64,000 nucleotides of DNA from Pedobacter kyonggii (GCF_004310665.1 NZ_SIXF01000004.1:239742-303741); one strand, 5' to 3'. Counted from the first letter of the stretch, positions 44,126 through 53,766 are shown. Numbers and translations are program-made. The notes: generated by a model not told the origin, from the letters alone.

Positions 44126-45559
44126 ATGACTAGAAAATATATAATATACGTTGTCCTGCTCAGTATCAGTACAGTTTTATATTCCTGTAAAGATAACCTG
44201 GAACTGCATAATGAGCTTACTAATGTAGATAATAGCCTAGACCTTTCGCAAAAGCTTGATGCCCAAGCGAACCTCAGTATTTTTAACGGTTATGTTAAAA
44301 CTACGGGTTATGATAAGGTGCTTGCAGGTGCACAAAACTATACGGTTTGGGCTCCTACCAATCAGGCTTTAGCCAGTTTAGATGCAGCAATTGTTTCTGA
44401 TCCTGCAAAATTAAAAGATTTTGTAGCCAACCATATTGCACTATCTACTTTTCCATTAAACAAAGAGGGCGACACAACAAGGTTGAAACTGCTTAATAAC
44501 AAGTTTGGTGTTTTTACCAGCACTAAATTTGAAGAAGGCACTGTTTCGGCTGCTGGCCAGTTTGTTAAAAATGGGGTATTGTATACCATAGATCAGGCTG
44601 TTCCAGGCAAACAGAATATTTGGGATTATATGCTGACCAGTACCGATGGTGCTTTGCAAAAAAACTACATCAATAATCTATCCATTACCGTTATCGATAC
44701 CGCAAACGCTACGGTTATTGGTTATAACGCATTGGGTAATCCAATTTTTGCACCTAATCCACCAATGATAGCCAGAAATACTTATTGGGTAAATGTAGCC
44801 GATCTGAGGGACGAAAGTCAGCAATACACCTATTTTATACTACAGGATGCCGCCTTTACAGCCGAATCATCAAAACTTTCAAGCTATTATCCAAGTATAG
44901 ATCCAAATTTAAATGCTTCTTTCTTTCTTGTTAAAGATTTAACCATAAAAGGTGTTTATCCGATTGAAAAATTGCCAGATACGCTTATTTCTTTAAAAGG
45001 TGTAAAAGTGCCAGTTAATAAGGTCAATATTATCCGTTCGTACCGTGCCAGTAATGGTATGGTGCATGTGGTAAATGCTTTGCCTTTCCGCTTAAAGGAT
45101 AAAATACCTGAATTTAGAATCGAGGGCGAGAAACCACAGGCCGTTAGTGCTGCAAGAACGCTTTTATACCGTACAAAAATCGATAATTTAGGAAAAACTT
45201 TTAATGATATTGAGGTTTACGACCATAAGTATGCCGAGTTTGGTGTATTCTACACCAAAACCAATTTACCGGTGGTAAAATATAAAGTTTACGCAAGAGC
45301 GATTTCTGGTTTGCCTGGCGATCCGCAGGTGGCGGCATTTACGCAGCGTTATTTCTTTTTTAACCCTGTCACAGTAAGTTATACTTTGTTTTATACCCAT
45401 TTGGTAAACCCCTTAACTTATAATGAAACCTATTTAGGAGAATATACGCCAGCACAGTTTGGTAATTTTCAGGTGAGGTTAACCGCTGCAAATAGTACGA
45501 GTATAAATGTAAGTACACTCATATTAGATTATCTACGCTTCGAACCAGTTTTACCTTAA
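44126..45559 (+). CDS. FAS1-domain lipoprotein (477 aa)
   Basis: The lipoprotein signal ends VLYSCKDN. FAS1 unit 1 (about 40-160) has LAGAQNYTVWAPTNQALASL and NGVLYTIDQAV. Unit 2 (about 165-330) is diverged and ends NGMVHVVNALPF. A C-terminal beta-rich stretch (about 335-477) has FGVFYTKTNLPVVKYKVYAR and LILDYLRFEP, parallel to the tail of the preceding FAS1 protein, so the two are distant paralogues. It ends 2 bases before the open frame of the next SusC. Confidence 0.84.
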   Translation: MTRKYIIYVVLLSISTVLYSCKDNLELHNELTNVDNSLDLSQKLDAQANLSIFNGYVKTTGYDKVLAGAQNYTVWAPTNQALASLDAAIVSDPAKLKDFVANHIALSTFPLNKEGDTTRLKLLNNKFGVFTSTKFEEGTVSAAGQFVKNGVLYTIDQAVPGKQNIWDYMLTSTDGALQKNYINNLSITVIDTANATVIGYNALGNPIFAPNPPMIARNTYWVNVADLRDESQQYTYFILQDAAFTAESSKLSSYYPSIDPNLNASFFLVKDLTIKGVYPIEKLPDTLISLKGVKVPVNKVNIIRSYRASNGMVHVVNALPFRLKDKIPEFRIEGEKPQAVSAARTLLYRTKIDNLGKTFNDIEVYDHKYAEFGVFYTKTNLPVVKYKVYARAISGLPGDPQVAAFTQRYFFFNPVTVSYTLFYTHLVNPLTYNETYLGEYTPAQFGNFQVRLTAANSTSINVSTLILDYLRFEPVLP

Positions 45560-45588
45560 TTATGAATCTTGCTTTCAAAAAAAATACT

Positions 45589-48500
45589 ATGTATAATTTT
45601 ACAACGATAAAAAAAGTTTGGGGCATATTGCTTTGCTTACTGGTGTTTGGCTTAGCTGCGCAGGCACAGGAAGTAGATTCGGTGAAAACCGAAACAGATA
45701 CCACTACCGTAAAAGTAAAGGCGCGTGCAGTTAAAGGCGAAAAAATAAGAGGAGTTGTGCTCGATGGAAATACCAATAAGCCTTTAGTGGGCATTAACAT
45801 CACAATTACTGGTTTTAACGCCGCCATTACCGACGAAAAAGGAAGGTTTACTGTAATTGTACCCGATTATAAGGCCAGCATTATTATTTCGGGTAATGGT
45901 TTCCAAACCAAGGTGCTGCCGGTTTACAAAGATAAAGAAATCAAAACTAAACTATACCCGTTATCATTTACTTCGGTTTACAACGAGGTAGTTACGCCGA
46001 TAGGTACGGTTTCTCAGGCAAGGGCAATACCCGCCATCAGTAATGTGGGTTTACAAGGCAACTGGGCCAATAATTCTGAAAGTGTAATGAGTTACGTTCA
46101 GGGCAGGGCCGCAGGGGTTAACGTTACCAGGCGCTCCGGAACACCAGGAGTTGGTGCCGATGTGCTTATCAGAGGATTCAACTCTTTATATGCCACAAAT
46201 CAGCCTTTATATGTGGTTGATGGGATGATTTTCGATGCCAATAATTACGGTACTTCACTAATTAAAGGCCATGTTAACAACCCGCTTCAATTTATCGATG
46301 TTCGGGATGTCGAAAACATCAGCATCATTAAAGATGCAGCTTTGGCAGCTACTTATGGGGTAAAAGCGGCAAATGGAGTAGTATTAATTACCACTAACCG
46401 TGCACACGATCTGGCTACCAATATCGATTTTTCTGGCTATGCAGGTTTCAATTTCAAGCCTAAAAACTTACCTGTAATGGGCGCTTCAGATTATAGGTTA
46501 TATCTTTCTGATATTTTAAAAAGTCAGGGGTTAAGCAATAGTGCCATTGCTGCAAAACCTTATATGAACGACAGTCCAGCCAATCCCGATTATTTTAAAT
46601 ACCACAACGAAACGAATTGGCAGAATGAAGTATTAAAAAGCAGTTTCGATCAGAACTATTTTTTAAAGGTAACCGGTGGCGATAATATTGCGAAGTATGC
46701 ACTTTCTGCAGCTTATGCCAGAGATAGGGGCGTAATTGATAGCACTGATAATTTAAAATACAGCACGCGTTTTAACAGTGATTTAAACCTGACCAAAAAA
46801 CTGCAGGGAAGCACCAGTTTATCATTTACCTATACTGAGCAACGTTTAAAAGACCAGGGAATTGCTCCTGTAACCAACCCACTGTTTTTAGCTTTGGTTA
46901 AATCGCCTTTTATGGCCAGGAATGAAATAAATTCGACTGGGGCAGTTTCACCAAATTTAGCGGATTACGATACTTTACAGGTGAGTAATCCAAGAGCTTT
47001 AATCGAGAAAGGTCAAAATTTAAAAAAGGCTTATCGATTTTATGGAAACATCAATTTCGATTTTACTTTCAACAAAAACTTTAAACTATCTAACCTTAGT
47101 GGTGTAACTTACGATAAAACACAGGAAACGCTTTTTATTCCAAGAAAAGGGGTAACCAACGATACGCTTTCCAATTATGTAGGCGATAGCCGTTTGGGTA
47201 CACAGGTAGGAAGGTTTTTTAATGTGTTTAACGATCTTCGTTTAACTTACGATCAGTCTTTTGGCTCCTACAGTAAATTACATGCAATTGTGGGTGCCCG
47301 ATATTCGCAGAGCGAAAGCGAGCAGGATTATGCTTTGGGTTTTAACTCTGCAACAGATGAGTTGATCAGCATTGGAAACAGTAATGCCGCTTTTAGAACT
47401 TTTGGTGGTGATATTGGGAAATGGCGTACACTGAACAATTACCTGTCTGCCAATTATAGTTACGCCGATAAATACCTCGTTAATTTCTCAATGGCTGTTG
47501 ATGGCTCTTCGCGCTTTGGTGCAAAGGCCGATCAGGGTTTCTTGAATTTCGTCGATGGTTTGAGAATTAACGGAAGCCGTTATGCCGTTTTACCCGCTGT
47601 TGGTGCTGCCTGGGTAATTTCTTCAGAGAAATTTATGCGCAATTTACACCGCGTTGACCTGCTGAAATTAAGAATGAGCTATGGTTTAGTTGGAAATGAC
47701 GATGTGGGTAATTATACCGCCAGAAAATATTATACCTCTCAAAATGTATTGGGCATCAGGGGTATCGTAACAGGAAATTTTGCCAATCCGAATCTACAAT
47801 GGGAAACCGTACGCAAGTTTAATACTGGTATAGATGGCTCCTTTTTTAGTGAGCGCCTAAGCATCAGCTTAGATTATTGGAGAAACAGCACTAAAAATAT
47901 GCTAAGCTATCAATTGCTGAGTGTTGTTACGGGGACAGCTTCTTTTATCAACAATAACGGTGGCATGCAGACAAATGGTTTAGATTTAGCCTTAAACGGT
48001 CGAATTCTAAATGAAAAATTAAAATGGGATGCGGGTTTAACCATCGGTACATCAACCAATAAAATTACCAGTTTACCTGATGGAAATTCAGTTATAACCA
48101 GTTATGCAGGTGGTGCTTACATCAGTCAGGTTGGTCAGGCGGCCAATCAGTTTTACGGTTATAAAACCAATGGCGTTTTTGCGACCAATGCCGAGGCAGC
48201 TGCCTCAGGTTTATCTAGTCGCAACAGTTTGGGAGCACTTGTGCCATTTACAGGAGGTGATGTAAGGTTTACCGATAGCAATGGCGATAAGATAATTGAC
48301 AACGCCGACCGCACCGTTATTGGCAATCCTAATCCGAATATATTTGGAAGCTTTAGCAACACCTTCACTTACAAAAACTGGAGTTTAGATGCTTTAATCA
48401 CTTTTGTTAGCGGTAACGATGTTTACAATTATACCAGGGCACAGCTAGAATCTGGAAGTACTTATTACAACCAAACACCAAATATTAGCAACAGGTGGAA

Positions 48501-48822
48501 AGGTGATGGACAAGTTACGTCGGTACCAAAAGCCACTTATGGCGATCCGGTAGGGAATGCCCGTTTTTCTGACCGCTGGATAGAGGATGGTTCCTATTTA
48601 CGTTTGAGAACCGTTAATGTAACCTATAATGTACCCTTAAAACTAAAAGCTATTAAGTACGCAAAAATTTATGCTACAGCTAATAACCTGTTTACTGTTA
48701 CCAATTATTTAGGTTATGATCCGGAATTTAGTAACTCCGGAAGTTTATTTAGCCAGGGCGTAGATACCACACTTGAGCCTCAGTTCAGGTCGTTTCAACT
48801 AGGTGTTAGAGTTGGATTATAA
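45589..48822 (+). CDS. SusC/RagA-family TonB-linked outer-membrane protein, short plug linker (1077 aa)
   Basis: I choose ATG 45589, which gives a proper signal peptide (WGILLCLLVFGLAAQAQ); the in-frame ATG at 45562 adds nine residues. The regulatory domain is IRGVVLDGNTNKPLVGINI. The plug has VMSYVQGRAAGVNV, VLIRGFNSLYATNQPLYVVDG and NISIIKDAALAATYGVKAANG. The barrel ends FQLGVRVGL. This second SusC differs clearly from the one at 37512, so the operon encodes two importers, not a recent duplication. Confidence 0.94.
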   Translation: MYNFTTIKKVWGILLCLLVFGLAAQAQEVDSVKTETDTTTVKVKARAVKGEKIRGVVLDGNTNKPLVGINITITGFNAAITDEKGRFTVIVPDYKASIIISGNGFQTKVLPVYKDKEIKTKLYPLSFTSVYNEVVTPIGTVSQARAIPAISNVGLQGNWANNSESVMSYVQGRAAGVNVTRRSGTPGVGADVLIRGFNSLYATNQPLYVVDGMIFDANNYGTSLIKGHVNNPLQFIDVRDVENISIIKDAALAATYGVKAANGVVLITTNRAHDLATNIDFSGYAGFNFKPKNLPVMGASDYRLYLSDILKSQGLSNSAIAAKPYMNDSPANPDYFKYHNETNWQNEVLKSSFDQNYFLKVTGGDNIAKYALSAAYARDRGVIDSTDNLKYSTRFNSDLNLTKKLQGSTSLSFTYTEQRLKDQGIAPVTNPLFLALVKSPFMARNEINSTGAVSPNLADYDTLQVSNPRALIEKGQNLKKAYRFYGNINFDFTFNKNFKLSNLSGVTYDKTQETLFIPRKGVTNDTLSNYVGDSRLGTQVGRFFNVFNDLRLTYDQSFGSYSKLHAIVGARYSQSESEQDYALGFNSATDELISIGNSNAAFRTFGGDIGKWRTLNNYLSANYSYADKYLVNFSMAVDGSSRFGAKADQGFLNFVDGLRINGSRYAVLPAVGAAWVISSEKFMRNLHRVDLLKLRMSYGLVGNDDVGNYTARKYYTSQNVLGIRGIVTGNFANPNLQWETVRKFNTGIDGSFFSERLSISLDYWRNSTKNMLSYQLLSVVTGTASFINNNGGMQTNGLDLALNGRILNEKLKWDAGLTIGTSTNKITSLPDGNSVITSYAGGAYISQVGQAANQFYGYKTNGVFATNAEAAASGLSSRNSLGALVPFTGGDVRFTDSNGDKIIDNADRTVIGNPNPNIFGSFSNTFTYKNWSLDALITFVSGNDVYNYTRAQLESGSTYYNQTPNISNRWKGDGQVTSVPKATYGDPVGNARFSDRWIEDGSYLRLRTVNVTYNVPLKLKAIKYAKIYATANNLFTVTNYLGYDPEFSNSGSLFSQGVDTTLEPQFRSFQLGVRVGL

Positions 48823-48839
48823 TTAAGAAAGATATACTC

Positions 48840-50573
48840 ATGAAAATGAAATTAAATAAAAAAATTGCATCCCTTTTAGTGTTGGGTATTTTATCGGCAG
48901 GCTCGTGGTCTTGCAAAAAAATGCTCGACGTACCAACCGAAGATAAATTGGATAGTGTAAATGCTTTTAAAACAGTATCTGATGCAGATGCTGCGGTTAT
49001 CGGTATTTACGGCCAATTTTTGGGCCTGGAAAAACTGTATATCCTGCAGAACGAACTGCGTGGAGATTTGGTAGATGTTACCTCCAGATCAAGTACCGAT
49101 CTGCAGGAGTTATCATCACATACCGAAACCAAAAACAATCAATATGTTGATCCAAGACCATATTATCAGGTGATTGTGAATTGTAATGATGTGCTCAAAA
49201 ACTTTAAAATGATGGTCGATGATCGCCGGATGAGTGTTGATGATTACAACAAACGCTATTCAGATATTGCCACATTAAGGAGCTGGATTTATCTGCATTT
49301 AGGTATTCAATATGGTAGCATACCTTATATTACTGATGCGATAGAAACGGTAGATGATTTAAAAAACTTGGCCAATTATCCGAAAACACCGTTTGATCAG
49401 CTGTTGGATAAATTAATTGCCTTTAACGAAAACCTGCCTTATAAAGAAGCTTATGCTTACCCAACAGGCACATCATTATTGGTAACCATTGATGGGAATT
49501 ATACCCAAAAGCTGTTTGCATCAAAGGCTTTCCTGTTGGGCGATCTTTACCTGTGGAAAGGCAATTATATTAAAGCAGCCGAAAATTATGCCAAGCTGAT
49601 GAATGCCGAAAATGGCAATGCGAATGATAACTTTAGGTTTAACTTTTATAAAATCAATAACTCTGGTGATGTGGCTTACGCCAATTTAGCCATTCTATTT
49701 AGTAGAAGTGGGCAAGATGCCAGTAGTTTGATAAATAGCTTGGATGCAGGCTGGCGTGCTATTTTTGCCTTGCCAACCACCTCGAGTCCATGGAGTACCG
49801 AGTGGTTGTGGGCCATGCCTTATAATACCGCCTTTAAACCTGTAAACCCAATGATTGATTTGTGTTCACCGCTAAAAAGTTATCAGATTAAGCCATCACA
49901 AGCCATAAAAGATCTTTGGAACAGTCAAATTACCTACGGTGGTGTTCCCTTCGATCCAAGAAGTAAATTATCTTTCAATGCTTCGGCCATGGGCGATGAA
50001 ATCACCAAACTAACAGATAATGGCGGTAAGTGGGGCATTTATCGTGCACCACTATTACACCTGCGTTTTTCGGAAGCTGCCAATAGAGATGGACAGACCA
50101 AATTGGGCTGGGCATTGCTAAACACGGGGATCAGGAATACCTATTACGTAGGTACCATTACTGCCGGAGCACAGGCACCGGTTTCGGTAGCGGAGTTAAA
50201 TACCATGATTACACCTTATCCGCAAACCTCACCTTATTATTTCGATGCCAGAAAAAATAACGATGTTTCAGGTACCTGGTACCGCAACTGCGGTATTAGA
50301 GGTAGGGCAGTTGTAAATGCAATTGATGTGAGTTACCAGACGGATATGATAGGCTTAGAAGGTAAATTAATTGATGAGGCCGCATTGGAGCTTGCTTTTG
50401 AAGGTAACCGCTGGCCTGATTTGGTACGTATTGCCCGCAGACAGAATAACCCGGCCTTTTTAGCAGATCGCATTTACCAAAAACTGTTAAAAGCAGGCAA
50501 CCCTAATGCAAGCCTTGCCAGACAAAAATTAATGGATCCGGCCAACTGGTATTTGCCGTTTGATTGGAAATAG
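48840..50573 (+). CDS. RagB/SusD-family surface lipoprotein (577 aa)
   Basis: A lipoprotein signal (SAGSWSCKKMLDVPTEDK) opens a SusD-like chain with YYQVIVNCNDVLKNFK, YSDIATLRSWIYLHLGIQYG and KAFLLGDLYLWKGNYIKAAENY. The C-terminal motif is DEAALELAFEGNRWPDLVRIARRQN, and the end is DPANWYLPFDWK. It is the partner of the SusC at 45589 (17-base gap) and the last gene of the operon. No hairpin terminator is obvious before the repeat block at 50.6 kb, which may serve as one. Confidence 0.93.
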   Translation: MKMKLNKKIASLLVLGILSAGSWSCKKMLDVPTEDKLDSVNAFKTVSDADAAVIGIYGQFLGLEKLYILQNELRGDLVDVTSRSSTDLQELSSHTETKNNQYVDPRPYYQVIVNCNDVLKNFKMMVDDRRMSVDDYNKRYSDIATLRSWIYLHLGIQYGSIPYITDAIETVDDLKNLANYPKTPFDQLLDKLIAFNENLPYKEAYAYPTGTSLLVTIDGNYTQKLFASKAFLLGDLYLWKGNYIKAAENYAKLMNAENGNANDNFRFNFYKINNSGDVAYANLAILFSRSGQDASSLINSLDAGWRAIFALPTTSSPWSTEWLWAMPYNTAFKPVNPMIDLCSPLKSYQIKPSQAIKDLWNSQITYGGVPFDPRSKLSFNASAMGDEITKLTDNGGKWGIYRAPLLHLRFSEAANRDGQTKLGWALLNTGIRNTYYVGTITAGAQAPVSVAELNTMITPYPQTSPYYFDARKNNDVSGTWYRNCGIRGRAVVNAIDVSYQTDMIGLEGKLIDEAALELAFEGNRWPDLVRIARRQNNPAFLADRIYQKLLKAGNPNASLARQKLMDPANWYLPFDWK

Positions 50574-50580
50574 AAAAATA

Positions 50581-50938
50581 TAATAAGAGGTTGTATCATA
50601 ATGGCGATTTCACCTCAAATGCTGTCATATTGTCCAAAGGACTTCTGTGGAGAGCTTGTCGAAATACCTCAAAGAGTACTAAACAGGCCCTTCGACAGGC
50701 TACCCATTGACGGATCTCTTAAGAAAGGTCGTCATTGCGAGGAACGAAGCAATCTCAATGCGCACGCTAGTAGCGATCGTTGTAAGATTGCTTCGTCGGC
50801 TGAAAAAGCCTTCTCGCAATGACGATTCCTCGAGCTAACAATAGGATAAAAACCTCTTGTCATTTATATTGATTTTTATAAAATAAATTATCCCTAAGGA
50901 TGACAAAACTATATTTATGGATGCAACCTGTTTTATTA
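50581..50938. repeat. Repeat block with imperfect terminal inverted repeats
   Basis: The ends (50581-50602 and about 50915-50938) are imperfect inverses, with TTGTATCATAAT against TTTATGGATGCAA. Inside lie a diverged family A copy (50624-50667) and a long hairpin (50730-50824). The hairpin's left arm GTCATTGCGAGGAACGAAGC pairs with the right arm ending TCTCGCAATGAC. It fills the gap between the convergent SusD and DUF2236 genes. Confidence 0.6.
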
Positions 50939-51694
50939 TTAAAAAGCTTCTAGGCCCAAAATCTGTGCCTTGTACGCTGCAGGAAGAATTAAGTTTCTTA
51001 ACGGTTTGTTCACCTTCAGTTTCCTGCTTATTTTGTATAAAGTAAGTATTGGTTTAATAGGTTTTCCTTCCCCCAGTTTAAGTAATTCATTCACTTTATG
51101 GGGAACGATGAGTGCCTGTATTTTTCGCATTAATAAATACCTCAGCGCACCCAGGTGTTTTTTGTACTGATCATAAAGATCATGGGAAAAGCAGCTATAA
51201 ATTAAATTTTCCTGGAGCTGTTGTTCATGCATCACTTGCCAGGCCGCAAAATTACCAGGAAGTCCATTTATTTTCATGCGATAGCCAACTTGGTAGAAAG
51301 TAGTAAATATTTCCTCTTTTTCTGTTAAAGTGAGTGTTCTTTCCAACACCTCGAAAGCACGGATAGAGTAGTTAATCAGCATAAATAATACATCTCTATA
51401 GGCCCAATCCGGAATTTTAGTATTTCTTCCAGCTTCAACATGCTGATGGATCATGGTAATCTGATCTATAGCAGCGTTTGCTTCGGTTAAAGAAGAAAAT
51501 ACGATTTTTTGCGCATAGGCAACAGTAGAAAATAACCTTCCCAACGGATCTTTAGGAAGTTTGCCGGTAAAATATAACCAATCAACAGCTTTATTAAGGC
51601 TAAACTCTGCTGCGGCGCCAGCAAAAATAAAAAGAACAACATCTGTGTTGCCCCATATTTTCCTTACAATAGAATGTTTGTTTACAAAGTCCAT
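50939..51694 (-). CDS. DUF2236/MpaB-type oxygenase-like protein (251 aa)
   Basis: Motifs near the N-terminus (VLFIFAGAAAEFSLNKAVDWLY, then DPLGRLFSTVAYAQKIVFSS) and the following IDQITMIHQHVEA, YRDVLFMLINYSIRAFEVLER match the DUF2236/MpaB family. In fungal and bacterial relatives this family includes haem-dependent latex-clearing and oxygenase-like proteins. It is shorter than latex-clearing proteins. It overlaps the upstream membrane-protein gene by 13 bases, so the two are coupled. Substrate unknown. Confidence 0.8.
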   Translation of the reverse strand: MDFVNKHSIVRKIWGNTDVVLFIFAGAAAEFSLNKAVDWLYFTGKLPKDPLGRLFSTVAYAQKIVFSSLTEANAAIDQITMIHQHVEAGRNTKIPDWAYRDVLFMLINYSIRAFEVLERTLTLTEKEEIFTTFYQVGYRMKINGLPGNFAAWQVMHEQQLQENLIYSCFSHDLYDQYKKHLGALRYLLMRKIQALIVPHKVNELLKLGEGKPIKPILTLYKISRKLKVNKPLRNLILPAAYKAQILGLEAF

Positions 51695-52185
51695 AATCCA
51701 TAATGCGCTTCTAATATTTCAATTTTGATGTTGATACGGCATAGTATCAGTGGGATAATGCCAATGATTCCAAAAGAACAGTCTATCATTTGCCAAAATA
51801 CTGGGATGTGACGAATATTTCCGGCAATTAAGACCAGTGGAATGATCGAGATACAACAGATGATCCCAAATTCGATTACCCATTTATTTTTTATAGGATC
51901 TTTTAATGGGCCGATAAAAAGAACGGCCAACATGATATGTGCAAAAGCTAACCAATCGGTGCCATAACTTAAAAATGAATAACGTAAGTTGGTCGCTTTA
52001 AGGGCCTGATAAACCACTTCAACCCAGATTTGAAGACTGCTTGGTAAAATTGCACTGTGTTTAACCAGATAGGCCATTTCGGTTTCTAACGGAAAGGCAG
52101 TTAATCCGCTTGTTGCCAATCCGAAAATGATTGTATAGACGTATATTTTTGAATTTAACCTTAATTTTTGTTCCTCGGTATTCAT
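51682..52185 (-). CDS. Hypothetical four-span membrane protein (167 aa)
   Basis: Hydrophobic segments are at about 15-32, 77-92, 105-121 and 128-148. The loop ATNLRYSFLSYGTDWLAFAHI lies before the second. I do not recognise a named family. Its 3' end overlaps the start of the DUF2236 gene by 13 bases, so it is the first gene of a two-gene operon and may supply a membrane partner to it. Confidence 0.7.
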   Translation of the reverse strand: MNTEEQKLRLNSKIYVYTIIFGLATSGLTAFPLETEMAYLVKHSAILPSSLQIWVEVVYQALKATNLRYSFLSYGTDWLAFAHIMLAVLFIGPLKDPIKNKWVIEFGIICCISIIPLVLIAGNIRHIPVFWQMIDCSFGIIGIIPLILCRINIKIEILEAHYGLWTL

Positions 52186-52439
52186 AGCTTTTTGGTTAAA
52201 TAACGTTGATTTGCAAGTGATTATAAGCCTGATGAATAAATTGTCTCATATTTCTATGCTTTGTAAAGTGCTTTGTATTTCAAAGTAAAAGCTAAAATTT
52301 GAATATTCCAAAAAATATTAAATATTTTCGATATGATGAATCTATCTTCTTGTATTGAGATTTGAAATTGAAGATCGGTGGTGCCTAAAGATTGTGGAGG
52401 CGTTAGCGTAGGTTTATATCAGATAATGGTGTAATTTAA

Positions 52440-52475
52440 AAAGCAAAAGAGCCAGCATCGCGCTGGCGCTCTTGT
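52440..52475 (-). terminator. Leftward terminator in the 52186-52765 gap
   Basis: AAGAGC-CAGC pairs with GCTG-GCGCTCTT, with a 2-base bulge. On the minus strand the stem is followed by TTTTGCTTTTTAAA. It points leftward but no minus-strand gene lies to its right before 52766, so a short untranslated transcript from about 52480-52700 is possible. Nothing else is seen in this 580-base gap. Confidence 0.4.
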
Positions 52476-52704
52476 TATCATTAACTAAACTAAATCAACG
52501 CACTGCTTCTGGCAGCTGTTTCATTCGTTAAACAAATATCTGTCGCATTGACAATTAAAACGAAGGTGAATGATAAATACGGAAAATGTCCTGTTGAGTA
52601 GGTTTTTGCAGAATTTAATTCTGTTGATGGTTTTGATTATGCTTTTTGTCAAAATTTTGTTCTTTTTTTTATGTTCCGCTTAAGGGTTTAACAGAGAGTA
52701 TTTA

Positions 52705-52712
52705 TATATTTG
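52705..52712 (+). promoter_or_regulatory. -7 promoter element of the Lrp-type gene
   Basis: TATATTTG matches TAnnTTTG. It lies 61 bases before the ATG at 52766. Confidence 0.5.
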
Positions 52713-52765
52713 GGTATTCATTATAAACTAAGCCTAGAAAAGAAATAAATAGACTAACCACTATA

Positions 52766-53233
52766 ATGGAATTATACACCCCTGACCAAACAGACAGAGA
52801 TATTTTAACACTATTACAAAAAGATGCAAGGCTAACCTATAAGGAACTGGCTGCTATGCTACACTTGTCAAAATCGCCCATTCAGGAACGTGTAAAACGC
52901 TTAGAACGTTTAGGATTTATTTCTTCCGTAGTAGCATTAATCGATCCTAATAAATTCGAGAACTGTATGATATCCTATTTACAGGTCCAGCTTACCAATC
53001 ATTCTGTTAATGCTTTCCGGTTATTTCAACAGGAGGTAAGTAAACTCAATGAAGTATTGGAATGTTACCATACAACAGGAGGCTTTGATTTTATGTTAAA
53101 AGTTGTTGCAAGAAATATGATTGCTTACAACGATTTTCTAATTAATAAATTCGGCCGTTTAGATAATATAGGTACCCTTAATAGCTCGCTTGTAATTACG
53201 CAGGCTAAACGCGAAACTGCTTTACCTGTATAG
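52766..53233 (+). CDS. Lrp/AsnC-family transcriptional regulator (155 aa)
   Basis: Residues about 8-50 form the AsnC-type winged HTH (DILTLLQKDARLTYKELAAM, then IQERVKRLERLGFI). Residues about 70-150 form the RAM dimerisation domain (VLECYHTTGGFDFMLKVVARNM). Length is normal. Such regulators respond to amino acids or related metabolites. It stands alone, convergent with the OsmC gene across a bidirectional terminator, so its targets are not evident; autoregulation is usual in the family. Confidence 0.92.
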   Translation: MELYTPDQTDRDILTLLQKDARLTYKELAAMLHLSKSPIQERVKRLERLGFISSVVALIDPNKFENCMISYLQVQLTNHSVNAFRLFQQEVSKLNEVLECYHTTGGFDFMLKVVARNMIAYNDFLINKFGRLDNIGTLNSSLVITQAKRETALPV

Positions 53234-53247
53234 CAAGATCATTAAGT

Positions 53248-53303
53248 TATAAATCAAAAAAGCACCCCCTAATTTTAATCTGGAGTATCTTTTTTGATTT
53301 ATA
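53248..53303. terminator. Bidirectional terminator between Lrp and OsmC genes
   Basis: TATAAATCAAAAAAG (53248-53262) is the exact inverse of 53289-53303. It provides a T run on both strands between two convergent genes. Confidence 0.75.
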
Positions 53304-53307
53304 GTAG

Positions 53308-53766
53308 TTATATGGCCACATTGATCTGTACATTGATATTACCACGTGTAGCTTTAGAGTACGGACAGGTTTGGTGAGCAGCTTCAACCACTGTTTTTGC
53401 TTCTTCGTAAGTAAGTCCGGGTAAAACTACATTTAATCTAGCCTGAAGGCTAAAAACACTATCCGCAAAAGCGAGATCAACTTCTGCATCAATTGCAGAA
53501 TCAGCAGGAAGTACAATTTTAAGTTGGGGAGCATTGTGCTTCATTGCACCAATAAAACATGCAGCCCAGCCTGCAGCAAATAATTGCTCAGGATTGGTTC
53601 CTTTTCCTGTACTTCCAGGAGATGATAGGGCGGTGTCAAGCGCTCCATCGCTACTTTTTGCAAAGCCCTCACGGCCACCACTTACATGAACTTTTCCAGT
53701 ATAAAGCACTTTGTTGATTACTATATTTAAAATATTCGCTGATTCGATTACATTTTGATTTTCCAT
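53308..53766 (-). CDS. OsmC/Ohr-type organic hydroperoxide resistance protein (152 aa)
   Basis: Both peroxidatic cysteines of the Ohr subgroup are present: C70 in FAAGWAACFIGAM and C134 in HQTCPYSKATRGN, with the NPEQLF motif before the first. Ohr enzymes reduce organic hydroperoxides with dithiol cofactors in the cytoplasm. It lies 55 bases after the alpha/beta hydrolase gene on the same strand and is probably co-transcribed from the LytTR-type promoter at 54919-54993. Confidence 0.92.
   Translation of the reverse strand: MENQNVIESANILNIVINKVLYTGKVHVSGGREGFAKSSDGALDTALSSPGSTGKGTNPEQLFAAGWAACFIGAMKHNAPQLKIVLPADSAIDAEVDLAFADSVFSLQARLNVVLPGLTYEEAKTVVEAAHQTCPYSKATRGNINVQINVAI

Noticed and set aside
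52242-52295. TGTCT at 52242 as a further LytTR site
   Set aside because: There is no partner repeat 21 bp upstream and no -7 element 46 bp downstream.
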